Notes: generated by a model not told the origin, from the sequence alone. Shown: positions 1 through 6,024, counted from the stretch's first letter. The stretch is DNA of 7,254 bases from Acidobacteriaceae bacterium (GCA_003166055.1 PMWR01000350.1:1-7254), one strand, 5' to 3'. Translations and numbers: made by a program.

Positions 1-104
1 CGGCGTCAAGCCGAAACTCTCGTCCCTGTCTCGCCGCGTTCCGCTTCCCAAGTCTTTCTTGCCTTTCAAAGCCAAAGCTCCAATCCTCTTCCAAAGTCTC
101 GGGA

Positions 105-110
105 ATTATA
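105..110 (-). promoter_or_regulatory. Perfect -10 hexamer pointing out of the left edge
   Basis: Read on the minus strand, this is a perfect TATAAT, preceded 19 nt upstream by a weak -35-like CTGACC (130-135). It would start a transcript near position 98 heading off the window's left end. No ATG follows within the window. A frame beginning with TTG at 73-75, preceded by AGAGGA 8 nt upstream, stays open for 25 codons to the edge and could be the beginning of the next gene, but this cannot be decided here. The rest of 1-233 shows no supported gene. The suboptimal spacer and weak -35 limit confidence. Confidence 0.4.
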
Positions 111-233
111 CAAAGCGCCGGGAGCCCCAGGTCAGGGGTACGCGCGGACTCGGGTGGGAGCTCTCCGGGCACAGCGATCGGGCTCCGTCGCGGAAGTGAT
201 GGGACAGGTCTTCATCCGTGGAGCGGCGGGCCT

Positions 234-740
234 CTATTCCGAGGTCTGGGATGTTCCACCTGCCGGATTGAGCCGTCGCTTGAACATTGTGAAGACCTCC
301 GGGCTGAGAAGAATGAGGATTCCCCCGACCCAAAGATAATGGCCAACAAGCGGGTGCATCGGCGAGTCGGTCTTCCAGGATTCGGCGAAGAACGCCCAGG
401 TTGATGCGATGCAAACCAGGATCGCCGCGGCAAGAATGCGCCGGATCACCACCAACCTTCGCCAGATTGTGAACACGAGATAGAGAACGGTCAGAGGATT
501 GACCCATCCACCCAGGATGAGAAAGACAATGCCCGTGGCGTCCCTCTCTTGCCACACAGCGGAGGTCATGTGAAAAAGGCCGGCAGTCGCACCCGTGGCA
601 ACGGTCGCGCACATCCAGCCAGTCAGTTCGAACGGGCCTTTGCCAGGTCCGTCGGCGCGCCCCGTAAGCCCGACCGCGGGCATCAGGAATGCAAACGCGA
701 ATGCAATGAAACCTACAAGCCGAAGAATGAGAAGCTTCAT
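234..740 (-). CDS. Hypothetical five-helix membrane protein downstream of the radical SAM gene
   Basis: A 168-residue integral membrane protein of unknown function. Hydrophobic segments lie at about residues 3-24, 37-58, 69-93, 101-120 and 130-149, with charged loops between (WQERD 63-67; RR 94-95; RR 100-101) and a polar tail ending GGTSQTSE. A motif GHYLWVGG (133-140) precedes the last helix. I recognise no catalytic or binding motif. The start is the ATG at 740 because GGGGAGG sits 5 nt upstream; an upstream ATG at 761 would put that Shine-Dalgarno inside the coding region. The start lies 27 bp beyond the stop of the Tes-like radical SAM gene on the same strand, so the two are probably co-transcribed and this protein may be a membrane partner. 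That link is inference from spacing only. Confidence 0.8.
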   Translation of the reverse strand: MKLLILRLVGFIAFAFAFLMPAVGLTGRADGPGKGPFELTGWMCATVATGATAGLFHMTSAVWQERDATGIVFLILGGWVNPLTVLYLVFTIWRRLVVIRRILAAAILVCIASTWAFFAESWKTDSPMHPLVGHYLWVGGILILLSPEVFTMFKRRLNPAGGTSQTSE

Positions 741-745
741 TCCAG

Positions 746-752
746 CCTCCCC
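746..752 (-). promoter_or_regulatory. Ribosome binding site that sets the start of the membrane protein gene
   Basis: GGGGAGG on the minus strand, 5 nt before the ATG at 740. It decides in favour of the MKLLIL start over the in-frame ATG seven codons upstream. Confidence 0.75.
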
Positions 753-767
753 TCTCAGCATAGCGGT

Positions 768-2189
768 TCACACAGCCGCAAGCTCGTCTTTTCTCAGCCC
801 CGCCAGGCGCGTCGATTCCAGTGCGCCGCGATAGAACATGTTGAACGTGTCGAACGGAATCAGCCGCTTCCCATCCGGATGCGCAATATGAATGCAGCTC
901 TTCTTCACGCTGCGCACATCGAACGCCTCCGCATCGATGAACTGCACAATCAGAATGCGAAAGAGATTCTTGTAACCAAGATCTTTGGGGATGAGCACTT
1001 TGGGCAGGCAGCACAGCAGTTCCTTCAGCGTGGACGCCTGCGAACTCGGCGAGTGATTGGTCGCAAACAGCTTGAAGATATGCTCGCGCAGCCCAGCCTC
1101 CTGTTCATAGATGATCGTGTTCTTCGCGCCGTCAATCAGCACTTCGGGCGGAACCATCCCGGTGAGCGGAACCGTCTTGCCGCCCATCTTCAGCGCGTAT
1201 GCCATGGCCAGTGAATCCGGATGGCACGGCACCGGGATCAGGTCCCCGGGCCGGAATACATCCGTCTGTTCCAGAATGCGCCGCCGCACTTCAGTCAGCG
1301 TGAGCCGGTGCTGCTTGCTGTCAAACCCCAACACCCGCCCCGCCTGCTGCACCGGTTGAAATGTAACTCCACGCACCGCCGGCTGCTTCAGTGCGAAGTC
1401 CACAATCGTGCCCAGCTCGCCGTCATTCACTCCGCGCTCGACCGTTACGACCAGCGTGGTGGAGATGCCCAGCTTATTCAGCCGCTCCAGCGCCTTCTCG
1501 CGAATGCCTCGCAAATCCGCGCCGCGCAACTGCATCAGCGGCTCGCGCTCAAGCGAATCGAACTGCAAATAAATCTCAAACTGCGGCATGAACTCCGCCA
1601 GACGCTTTGCGAACTCTTCGTCCTGCGCAATCCTGATCCCATTCGTATTCACCATCAGGTGCCGAATGGGCCGCTCCTTGCACATCTCCAGCACGCGAAA
1701 GAAATCGGGATGCAGCGTTGGCTCGCCGCCTGAAATCTGCACCACGTCCGGCTCCTTTTCGTTACGCACCACGCAATCCAGCATCGCCGCAATCTGGTCC
1801 AGCGTGCGATATTCCGTCCGGTGCTGCCCGCTTCCCGCGTAGCAGATCGGACAGGTCAGATTGCACGCGTCGCAAATCTCCACCAGGGTCAGGCAACTGT
1901 GCTGCTCGTGGTCCGGGCACAGCCCGCAATCGTACGGGCAGCCATACTTAACCGGCGTGTTGTAGACCATGGGCTGCTCCGGCGTTTTGATAAACACCTC
2001 GCGCGAACGGCGGTAGTAGTCCACATCGTCGGCCACCAGCACCCGCTCGTGGCCATGCTGCGGACAGCGCTTCAGCATCCACACCTTGTTGTCTTCGAAC
2101 ACGATCTTCGCATCCACGCGCCTGTAACACGTCGAGCAGATCGAGATCGCCACGTCATAAAACAGATACGGCCGCAGTTTTTCAGTCAT
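768..2189 (-). CDS. Tes/MJ0619-family radical SAM protein, candidate membrane-spanning lipid synthase
   Basis: A 473-aa radical SAM enzyme. The SAM-cluster motif CX3CX2C is C109-C113-C116, followed by SGGEPT (153-158) and NTNG (181-184). Before it lie a rubredoxin-like metal site (C18, C21, C42 with CPQHG at 42-46) and a Cys-rich stretch (C84, C88, C91, C99, C106). C-terminal PCHPDS (321-326), C393-C394 and C432 are candidate ligands for a further cluster. The order of the N-terminal CxxC...CPxHG, GCPYDCGLCP, the radical SAM core and RGVTFQPV (273-280) is that of the archaeal MJ0619/MA_1486 family. That family includes tetraether lipid synthase (Tes), which couples lipid chains; related bacterial enzymes are implicated in membrane-spanning lipids. 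The exact substrate here is inference; a different radical SAM alkylation is possible. The start has AAAAGGA 6 nt upstream. It has its own possible promoter and is followed closely by a membrane protein gene. Confidence 0.9.
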   Translation of the reverse strand: MTEKLRPYLFYDVAISICSTCYRRVDAKIVFEDNKVWMLKRCPQHGHERVLVADDVDYYRRSREVFIKTPEQPMVYNTPVKYGCPYDCGLCPDHEQHSCLTLVEICDACNLTCPICYAGSGQHRTEYRTLDQIAAMLDCVVRNEKEPDVVQISGGEPTLHPDFFRVLEMCKERPIRHLMVNTNGIRIAQDEEFAKRLAEFMPQFEIYLQFDSLEREPLMQLRGADLRGIREKALERLNKLGISTTLVVTVERGVNDGELGTIVDFALKQPAVRGVTFQPVQQAGRVLGFDSKQHRLTLTEVRRRILEQTDVFRPGDLIPVPCHPDSLAMAYALKMGGKTVPLTGMVPPEVLIDGAKNTIIYEQEAGLREHIFKLFATNHSPSSQASTLKELLCCLPKVLIPKDLGYKNLFRILIVQFIDAEAFDVRSVKKSCIHIAHPDGKRLIPFDTFNMFYRGALESTRLAGLRKDELAAV

Positions 2190-2210
2190 CGGACTTCCTT
2201 TTCCTCGCCG

Positions 2211-2241
2211 ATCATACTCGAAATGAATTTATGCATTTCAG
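2211..2241 (-). promoter_or_regulatory. Possible promoter with operator-like inverted repeat, radical SAM gene
   Basis: On the minus strand a TATGAT -10-like hexamer (2211-2216) follows a weak CTGAAA -35-like hexamer (2236-2241) with a long 19-nt spacer. Between and overlapping them is the inverted repeat GAAATG-N8-CATTTC (2220-2225 and 2234-2239). The patch is notably AT-rich compared with its surroundings. It sits in the 75-nt gap between the exported-protein gene and the radical SAM start. The -10 is reasonable, the -35 weak, and a regulator is not identified. Confidence 0.35.
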
Positions 2242-2264
2242 CGGCCCCAGTATCGCCTGCTCAG

Positions 2265-2822
2265 TCAACGAATATAAAACATGCGGATAACAATTCTGTT
2301 CCCCACCGCAATGATCGCGCTGCTTATGGCGGCCGAATCATTCCACGCATCTGTGGGCGACACCTGCCGAAAATGGCGAAGGATCGAATTCTCAGATTCC
2401 GTTTCGCTCCATACCACTACACCGTCCTGTCGCGTCAGTGTCGCCGTGTCCTTGATGGAGATAGTCATGCTTCCAGGATTTGCCTGCGATGCAGGCCCCC
2501 GCGCATCCACTGTCTCGTTCAAAATGGTGATCCGCAAAACTGCATCCGCATCGCCCGCTTCCTTCCCGGTATATGCGTTGAGGCCGGCCTTCCAGGTTTT
2601 CTCATTGATCGCGTGCGCAACTCCCTGGGCCAAATCGACGGGGTCGAGATGATGCGTCTCTGAGATATTCATCGCTTCCACGCGGACGCTCTGAATCCCT
2701 TCGAGGTTCAGGCGCAGCGGCGGGGGCGGGGGCCTATGCTCCGGAAGCGGCGGCAGAAAGCATGCTCCGCACGCCAGGATTCCAACCGCACAGGCCAGCG
2801 TTAGAAGCTTTTTTTCAAGCAT
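2265..2822 (-). CDS. Hypothetical exported protein, possibly a lipoprotein
   Basis: A 185-aa protein with an N-terminal signal: MLEKK, a hydrophobic stretch (residues 6-20), then cysteines at 18 (ILAC) and 21 (CGAC). Either could be a lipid-modified cysteine, though neither is a perfect lipobox, so anchoring is uncertain. A proline-rich linker (about 24-35, including five consecutive prolines) leads to a mixed alpha/beta domain (about 36-185) with VDLAQGVAHAI (62-72), DADAVLRITI (91-100) and a terminal segment of small and hydrophobic residues. I do not recognise the family; the layout is reminiscent of small outer-membrane-associated lipoproteins. The ATG at 2822 is chosen because GAAAGG lies 5 nt upstream and the signal then begins at once; an in-frame TTG at 2861 would add 13 polar residues. 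A short hairpin (GCCGC/GCGGC, 2841-2859) lies in the leader just before the Shine-Dalgarno. Confidence 0.75.
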   Translation of the reverse strand: MLEKKLLTLACAVGILACGACFLPPLPEHRPPPPPLRLNLEGIQSVRVEAMNISETHHLDPVDLAQGVAHAINEKTWKAGLNAYTGKEAGDADAVLRITILNETVDARGPASQANPGSMTISIKDTATLTRQDGVVVWSETESENSILRHFRQVSPTDAWNDSAAISSAIIAVGNRIVIRMFYIR

Positions 2823-2964
2823 GCGCGCCTTTCGTCTCTCGCCGCTACCCGTTTGCGGCAAGGCAATTCCTTCTTATCAAGCTTTGTATCATCTCCTTCG
2901 TCGAAGAGTTTTTGTCGTTGTGACACTTTCCTGACTGAACCATCTACCGACGAATGTGGCTGTT

Positions 2965-3279
2965 TTACTTCTGTTCGTCGCTCTTCGAATCGTCCGAATC
3001 GCCAAACAGTTTCTGCGGCCCGTCACTCTTCCCACCCCCATGGACTGCGGCAATCGACGCCACCACCCACACAATCACCGTCACCACCAGTCCCAAAGCT
3101 GAGAGGCCGATCACGATGAGTTCGAGGATCCCTATAAAAATCAGGACGGTCCCGCTGCCTCGCGTCTGCGATGAAAGCACTGCAGTCAGCCCGCACAGGC
3201 CAAGCGAGATTCCGAATGTTATAGCCAACACCGTAATGACTTTGGCAAAGTTGACGCGATCAACCAGTGGCTCGTCCAT
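2965..3279 (-). CDS. Small hypothetical membrane protein overlapping the Lgt-like gene
   Basis: A 104-aa protein: a short charged N-terminus (MDEPLVDRVNF), hydrophobic segments at about residues 12-35, 44-61 and 62-80, then a hydrophilic tail rich in Ser, Asp, Lys and Gln (about 81-104). The two latter segments may form a hairpin or one long helix, so topology is uncertain. No family is recognised. The start at 3279 is chosen over in-frame starts at 3324 and 3306 because AAGGGG lies 5 nt upstream. This start falls inside the end of the Lgt-like gene (20-bp overlap), which implies translational coupling and co-expression with it. Confidence 0.75.
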   Translation of the reverse strand: MDEPLVDRVNFAKVITVLAITFGISLGLCGLTAVLSSQTRGSGTVLIFIGILELIVIGLSALGLVVTVIVWVVASIAAVHGGGKSDGPQKLFGDSDDSKSDEQK

Positions 3280-4006
3280 GTATTCCCCTTCCGGATCGAA
3301 TCTCATCCAGCACCAAAAGAACAATCCCCCCGAGGCAACTCCATTGAATCAGATTCAGGCCATGAATCAGTGGTTGGGGTTTCAGGAAGTCGATCACTAC
3401 CCTCCACGCCAGATAACTCCCCAGAAAAATGCGAAACCGGGCGCCCTCCGGCAGCTTCGCCCTGATGCTGACAATCATTCCCAACAAAATCAGAAAGAGA
3501 ATCTCGTAGACCTGCACGGGATGGCGGCCAATGCCGTCGCCAAGATCGACAGCCCACGGAAGCGTAGTTGGCTTGCCGTAAGTATCGTCCGCGAGCCCCG
3601 CCACCAGGCAGCCAATCCGCCCCACCGCGATTCCCACGCACAGCGGCAGCGCAAACAGGTCGCCCGTCCGCCGCTTGATTCCGCTCAGCTTCTTAACGAT
3701 CTCAACGCCGAGCCATCCGCCCAGCAGTCCGCCGACAATCGTCTTGCCTCCTGGCGAAAAAAGCAGCGTCAGCATCCGCCCTTGCTGCCACGCGTTCAGC
3801 ACCGTGGGCCACTGCTCGGCCAGACCCAGCAACCGACTGCCCACCAGCGCGCCCACGGCCGCCGCAGCCAGCACCGTCCAGCGCTGCGGCTCAGCCAGTG
3901 CATCGCCCTGCTTCGCGCGCATCCGGCGAAACACGGCGTAGCCCGCCGCGTAGGCCAGCGTCTCAAACACCGGGTGCCAAGCCGGGTGCGACCCAACTGG
4001 AATCAT
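3260..4006 (-). CDS. Prolipoprotein diacylglyceryl transferase (Lgt) family protein, divergent
   Basis: A 248-aa polytopic membrane protein of the Lgt superfamily. Canonical Lgt transfers diacylglycerol from phosphatidylglycerol to the lipobox cysteine of preprolipoproteins in the inner membrane. Family landmarks are GGKTIVGGLLGG (86-97), VGRIGC (128-133), YGKPT (143-147), HPVQVYE (162-168) and WRVVIDFLK (201-209). The arginines matching E. coli R143 and R239 are present (R130, R202). However, the position of E. coli H103 is V91, and N146 of GRxGN is C133, so activity on prolipoproteins is not assured. It is shorter than E. coli Lgt (291 aa), mainly in the N-terminus and the loop before HPxQxYE. 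The ATG at 4006 has no Shine-Dalgarno but follows a TATACT by 6 nt, so the mRNA may be leaderless. It lies 23 bp after ada and overlaps the following small membrane protein gene by 20 bp. Confidence 0.85.
   Translation of the reverse strand: MIPVGSHPAWHPVFETLAYAAGYAVFRRMRAKQGDALAEPQRWTVLAAAAVGALVGSRLLGLAEQWPTVLNAWQQGRMLTLLFSPGGKTIVGGLLGGWLGVEIVKKLSGIKRRTGDLFALPLCVGIAVGRIGCLVAGLADDTYGKPTTLPWAVDLGDGIGRHPVQVYEILFLILLGMIVSIRAKLPEGARFRIFLGSYLAWRVVIDFLKPQPLIHGLNLIQWSCLGGIVLLVLDEIRSGRGIHGRATG
3285..3290 (-). promoter_or_regulatory. Ribosome binding site inside the 3' end of the Lgt-like gene
   Basis: AAGGGG on the minus strand, 5 nt before the ATG at 3279. It lies within the upstream coding region and fixes the start of the 104-aa membrane protein. 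Confidence 0.7.
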
Positions 4007-4012
4007 GGTGGA

Positions 4013-4018
4013 AGTATA
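4013..4018 (-). promoter_or_regulatory. -10-like hexamer placing transcription start at the Lgt-like ATG
   Basis: TATACT on the minus strand, 6 nt before the ATG at 4006. Normal -10 geometry would start the RNA at or beside the A of ATG, giving a leaderless mRNA, which agrees with the absence of a Shine-Dalgarno. No convincing -35 is seen; the expected region lies at the end of ada. Confidence 0.45.
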
Positions 4019-4029
4019 GCGATTGTGCG

Positions 4030-5073
4030 CTACGGCGTTTTTTCGGCCTCAAGCAGCGCGCGCTTCCGTTCCACGCCCCACCGATAGCCGGTCAGCGACC
4101 CGCTCACTCCCACTACACGATGGCATGGCACTAACACCGCCACGCGATTCATGGCGCAAGCTCGCGCCACTGCCCGCGTCGCTCTCGGCTCGCCCATGTC
4201 GCGCGCAAGCTGGCTATAACTCCGTGTCTCTCCCCGAGGGATGCTGCGCAGTGCCTGCCACACGCGCAGTTGGAATACGGTTCCGCGCAGGTCCAGCGAT
4301 TCCGACCCGGCGCGGCCCCGCTCGAGATCGGAGCCATCGCGCACGCTCTCAAGAGCTCGATCCACAAGCCGCGACAACGACGGATCGCGGCGAAGCTCGG
4401 CCAGCGGAAACTCTTCGCGCAAGCTGGCCGCGGCCTCCGCCGATGTGGACCCAAGCGCCAGCCAGCACAACCCGCGTTCGGTTGAGCCCACCACGATCCA
4501 TCCAAAAGATGAACGTGCCGTGCACCAGCCGATCTGCTCACCTTGCCCGCCCTTTGCGAACCTGGCCGGCGTCATTCCCAGCGCCGCGCCCTCATAGGCC
4601 CGGCTCGACGACCCAAAGCCGGCTTCATAGATCGCGTTCGTCACAGTCCCTCCCTGCTTCAACGCATTGCGCAGCCCGCCCGCGCGCAACGCGCGCTGAT
4701 ACTGCAGAGGACTCACGCCCAGCTGCTGCTTGAACATCCGCTGGACCGTAAACGGGCTCAGCCCCGTCACGCGCCCCAGTTCAGCCAGCGGCACTGCACG
4801 GTCAATATTCGCCTCTATGTGAGAACGAATCTTGTCCAAAGGTCCGCCTCGCGGAGCGGTCGGTTTGCAGCGCATGCAAGCGCGGAACCCCGCCGTCTGC
4901 GCGTCTTGCGCCGAACGAAAAAAACGCACATTCTCGCGCAGCGGACGGCGGCTCTTGCAACCCGGCCTGCAGAAAACGCCCGTCGTCGTCACCGCATAGA
5001 AAATCGTAGCCGCGGGATCGCGAACGAGAAGCTGCTTCCACGCTGTCTCCTGGTCAATCATCGGCGCTCTCAT
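4030..5073 (-). CDS. ada: Ada: bifunctional transcriptional activator and O6-alkylguanine-DNA methyltransferase
   Basis: A 347-aa protein with the full three-part Ada layout. The N-terminal zinc/methylphosphotriester domain has cysteines 35, 39, 66 and 69 (GVFCRPGC and FRACMRC), the first matching E. coli C38, which accepts methyl groups and switches the protein to an activator. An AraC-type helix-turn-helix domain spans about 80-172 (SPFTVQRMF; GMTPARF). The C-terminal methyltransferase domain has the active-site PCHRVVG (C317) and the family signatures GYRWGVERK and RGTVFQLRVWQAL. It repairs O6-methylguanine by self-methylation and induces the adaptive response. Length is close to E. coli Ada (354 aa). 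The start is uncertain: in-frame ATGs lie at 5127, 5118, 5073 and 5061, none with a strong Shine-Dalgarno. The one at 5073 gives an N-terminus like E. coli; 5061 has GAGAG 5 nt upstream. Confidence 0.93.
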   Translation of the reverse strand: MRAPMIDQETAWKQLLVRDPAATIFYAVTTTGVFCRPGCKSRRPLRENVRFFRSAQDAQTAGFRACMRCKPTAPRGGPLDKIRSHIEANIDRAVPLAELGRVTGLSPFTVQRMFKQQLGVSPLQYQRALRAGGLRNALKQGGTVTNAIYEAGFGSSSRAYEGAALGMTPARFAKGGQGEQIGWCTARSSFGWIVVGSTERGLCWLALGSTSAEAAASLREEFPLAELRRDPSLSRLVDRALESVRDGSDLERGRAGSESLDLRGTVFQLRVWQALRSIPRGETRSYSQLARDMGEPRATRAVARACAMNRVAVLVPCHRVVGVSGSLTGYRWGVERKRALLEAEKTP

Positions 5074-5161
5074 TGTGCTGGAGCCATTGCTTGTTGCGGG
5101 TTGGGATGTGGTCTTCATGGGAACCATCGTCGCCCATCTTCGGGGTCGCGCGCACTCCGAT

Positions 5162-5175
5162 TCTTGCGCGCAATT
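5162..5175 (-). promoter_or_regulatory. Ada-box-like site upstream of ada
   Basis: On the minus strand AATTGCGCGCAAGA, about 90 nt before the chosen ada start. It contains the perfect palindrome TTGCGCGCAA. From memory, the E. coli ada operator combines an AAT element with a GCAA element in AATTAAAGCGCAAGA; here both elements occur but with 5 rather than 6 nt between. No clear -35/-10 pair is seen next to it, so autoregulation by Ada is only suggested. Confidence 0.35.
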
Positions 5176-5213
5176 CGCATTTCTCTGCAGGTCGTTTGAC
5201 AAAAGTGCCGTGC

Positions 5214-5249
5214 CCCATCCATTCCGTTTCTTTCTGCGGAATGGGTGGG
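5214..5249 (-). terminator. Long inverted repeat after kdsB, terminator-like
   Basis: A 13-position stem, CCCATCCATTCCG (5214-5226) with CGGAATGGGTGGG (5237-5249), with one non-Watson-Crick position (5218/5245) and a 10-nt loop. It begins 12 nt past the kdsB stop, the right place for a terminator. In the kdsB direction only a TTTT appears about 10 nt after the stem, so it is not a textbook Rho-independent terminator. The odd pair is a G-U wobble in rightward RNA but an A-C mismatch in leftward RNA. Confidence 0.5.
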
Positions 5250-5261
5250 AAGCAGTATCGC

Positions 5262-6011
5262 TCAATCCCCATTCAATTCCACAAGCCGCTTGAGCACTGC
5301 CTCCGCCCGCACCAGGTCCGCCTCGGTATCCACGCCAATCGTGTCCCTCGGCGCCGGGGCCACATAAATGTCGATCCCGTTGTCCAGCAGCCGCAGTTGC
5401 TCCAGCCGCTCCACTCTCTCGATCCACGACGTCGGCAGCTCCGCAAACCGCTCCAGCGTCGCCTTGCGGTAGGCATAAATTCCCAGATGTTTCCGATAGC
5501 CGGCAAACCCGGTCCGATCGCGGTCAAACGGAATGGTCGCCCGCGAAAAGTAAAGCGCCCGGCCATCCGTCGCCGTCACCACCTTCACCGTATTCGGGTC
5601 CGCAATCTCCAGCGCCGGACAGCGCACCGCAAGCGTACCCACCTCGACCTCGGGCCGCTCAAACAGAGCCAGCAGCGGCGGAAAAAAATCAGGCGTCAGT
5701 GTCGGCTCGTCGCCTTGAACAGACACGTAAATATCCGCGTGAATCGTGCGCGCCACCTCGCGGACGCGATCCGAACCGCTCTGGCAATCGACCGAAGTCA
5801 TGACCGTGGGGATACTCCGCTCCGCACAAATCGCAGCCACTTCGTCCGAGTCGGTGGCCACCACCACTGGATCCATCAACCCGCTGGCTGCCGCCGCGCG
5901 CCACACCCACTCCACCATGGGCCGCCCGGCGATCTCGCGCAGCACCTTGCGGCTGAGCCGAGTCGAACTGAGCCGTGCTGGAATGACAGCGGCAATCCGC
6001 AACTTACTCAT
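5262..6011 (-). CDS. kdsB: 3-deoxy-manno-octulosonate cytidylyltransferase (CMP-Kdo synthetase)
   Basis: A 249-aa cytosolic nucleotidyltransferase (E. coli KdsB is 248 aa) that activates Kdo with CTP to CMP-Kdo for the LPS inner core. Signatures in order are IPARLSSTRL (10-19), ATDSDEVA (52-59), CQSGSDR (76-82), VQGDEP (98-103, metal-binding Asp101), DPNTVKVV (138-145), ALYFSRATIP (152-161), HLGIYAYRK (175-183), LEQLRLLDNG (203-212) and GVDTEADL (226-233, with a conserved Asp). Unusual points are SRKVL where E. coli has PGKPL after the STRL motif, and Cys76 where E. coli has His (HQSGT). The Lys of the first motif is kept. The ATG at 6011 has no Shine-Dalgarno but follows TACACT by 7 nt. The gene is divergent from the tRNA and is followed by a long inverted repeat. 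Function is secure at family level. Confidence 0.92.
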   Translation of the reverse strand: MSKLRIAAVIPARLSSTRLSRKVLREIAGRPMVEWVWRAAAASGLMDPVVVATDSDEVAAICAERSIPTVMTSVDCQSGSDRVREVARTIHADIYVSVQGDEPTLTPDFFPPLLALFERPEVEVGTLAVRCPALEIADPNTVKVVTATDGRALYFSRATIPFDRDRTGFAGYRKHLGIYAYRKATLERFAELPTSWIERVERLEQLRLLDNGIDIYVAPAPRDTIGVDTEADLVRAEAVLKRLVELNGD

Positions 6012-6018
6012 GCAGTTG

Positions 6019-6024
6019 AGTGTA
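6019..6024 (-). promoter_or_regulatory. -10-like hexamer at the kdsB start
   Basis: TACACT on the minus strand, 7 nt before the ATG at 6011. This spacing would begin the transcript at or one base before the ATG, giving a leaderless mRNA, in line with the missing Shine-Dalgarno. No clear -35 is present, so this is a moderate call. Confidence 0.38.

Noticed and set aside
154..339. 61-aa frame on the plus strand at the left end
   Set aside because: It overlaps the 3' end of the membrane protein gene on the opposite strand, without a Shine-Dalgarno or recognisable motif.
106..1014. 302-aa open frame on the minus strand
   Set aside because: It overlaps the radical SAM and membrane protein genes in another frame, has a Cys/Arg/His-rich composition without any motif, and conflicts with two well-supported genes.
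2889..2906. Possible terminator (CTTC-GTC-GAAG followed by TTTTT) on the plus strand
   Set aside because: The stem has only 4-5 bp and no plus-strand gene lies upstream, so there is nothing for it to terminate.
2954..4087. 377-aa open frame on the plus strand
   Set aside because: It is antisense to the Lgt-like gene and the small membrane protein; it has low-complexity Arg/Pro/Gln/His composition typical of a GC-rich shadow frame, and no Shine-Dalgarno or motif.
5074..5427. N-terminal extension of Ada to position 5427
   Set aside because: The extra residues are Gly/Ala/Arg-rich and overlap kdsB in a different frame and its downstream hairpin; the Ada domain begins just after the ATG at 5073.
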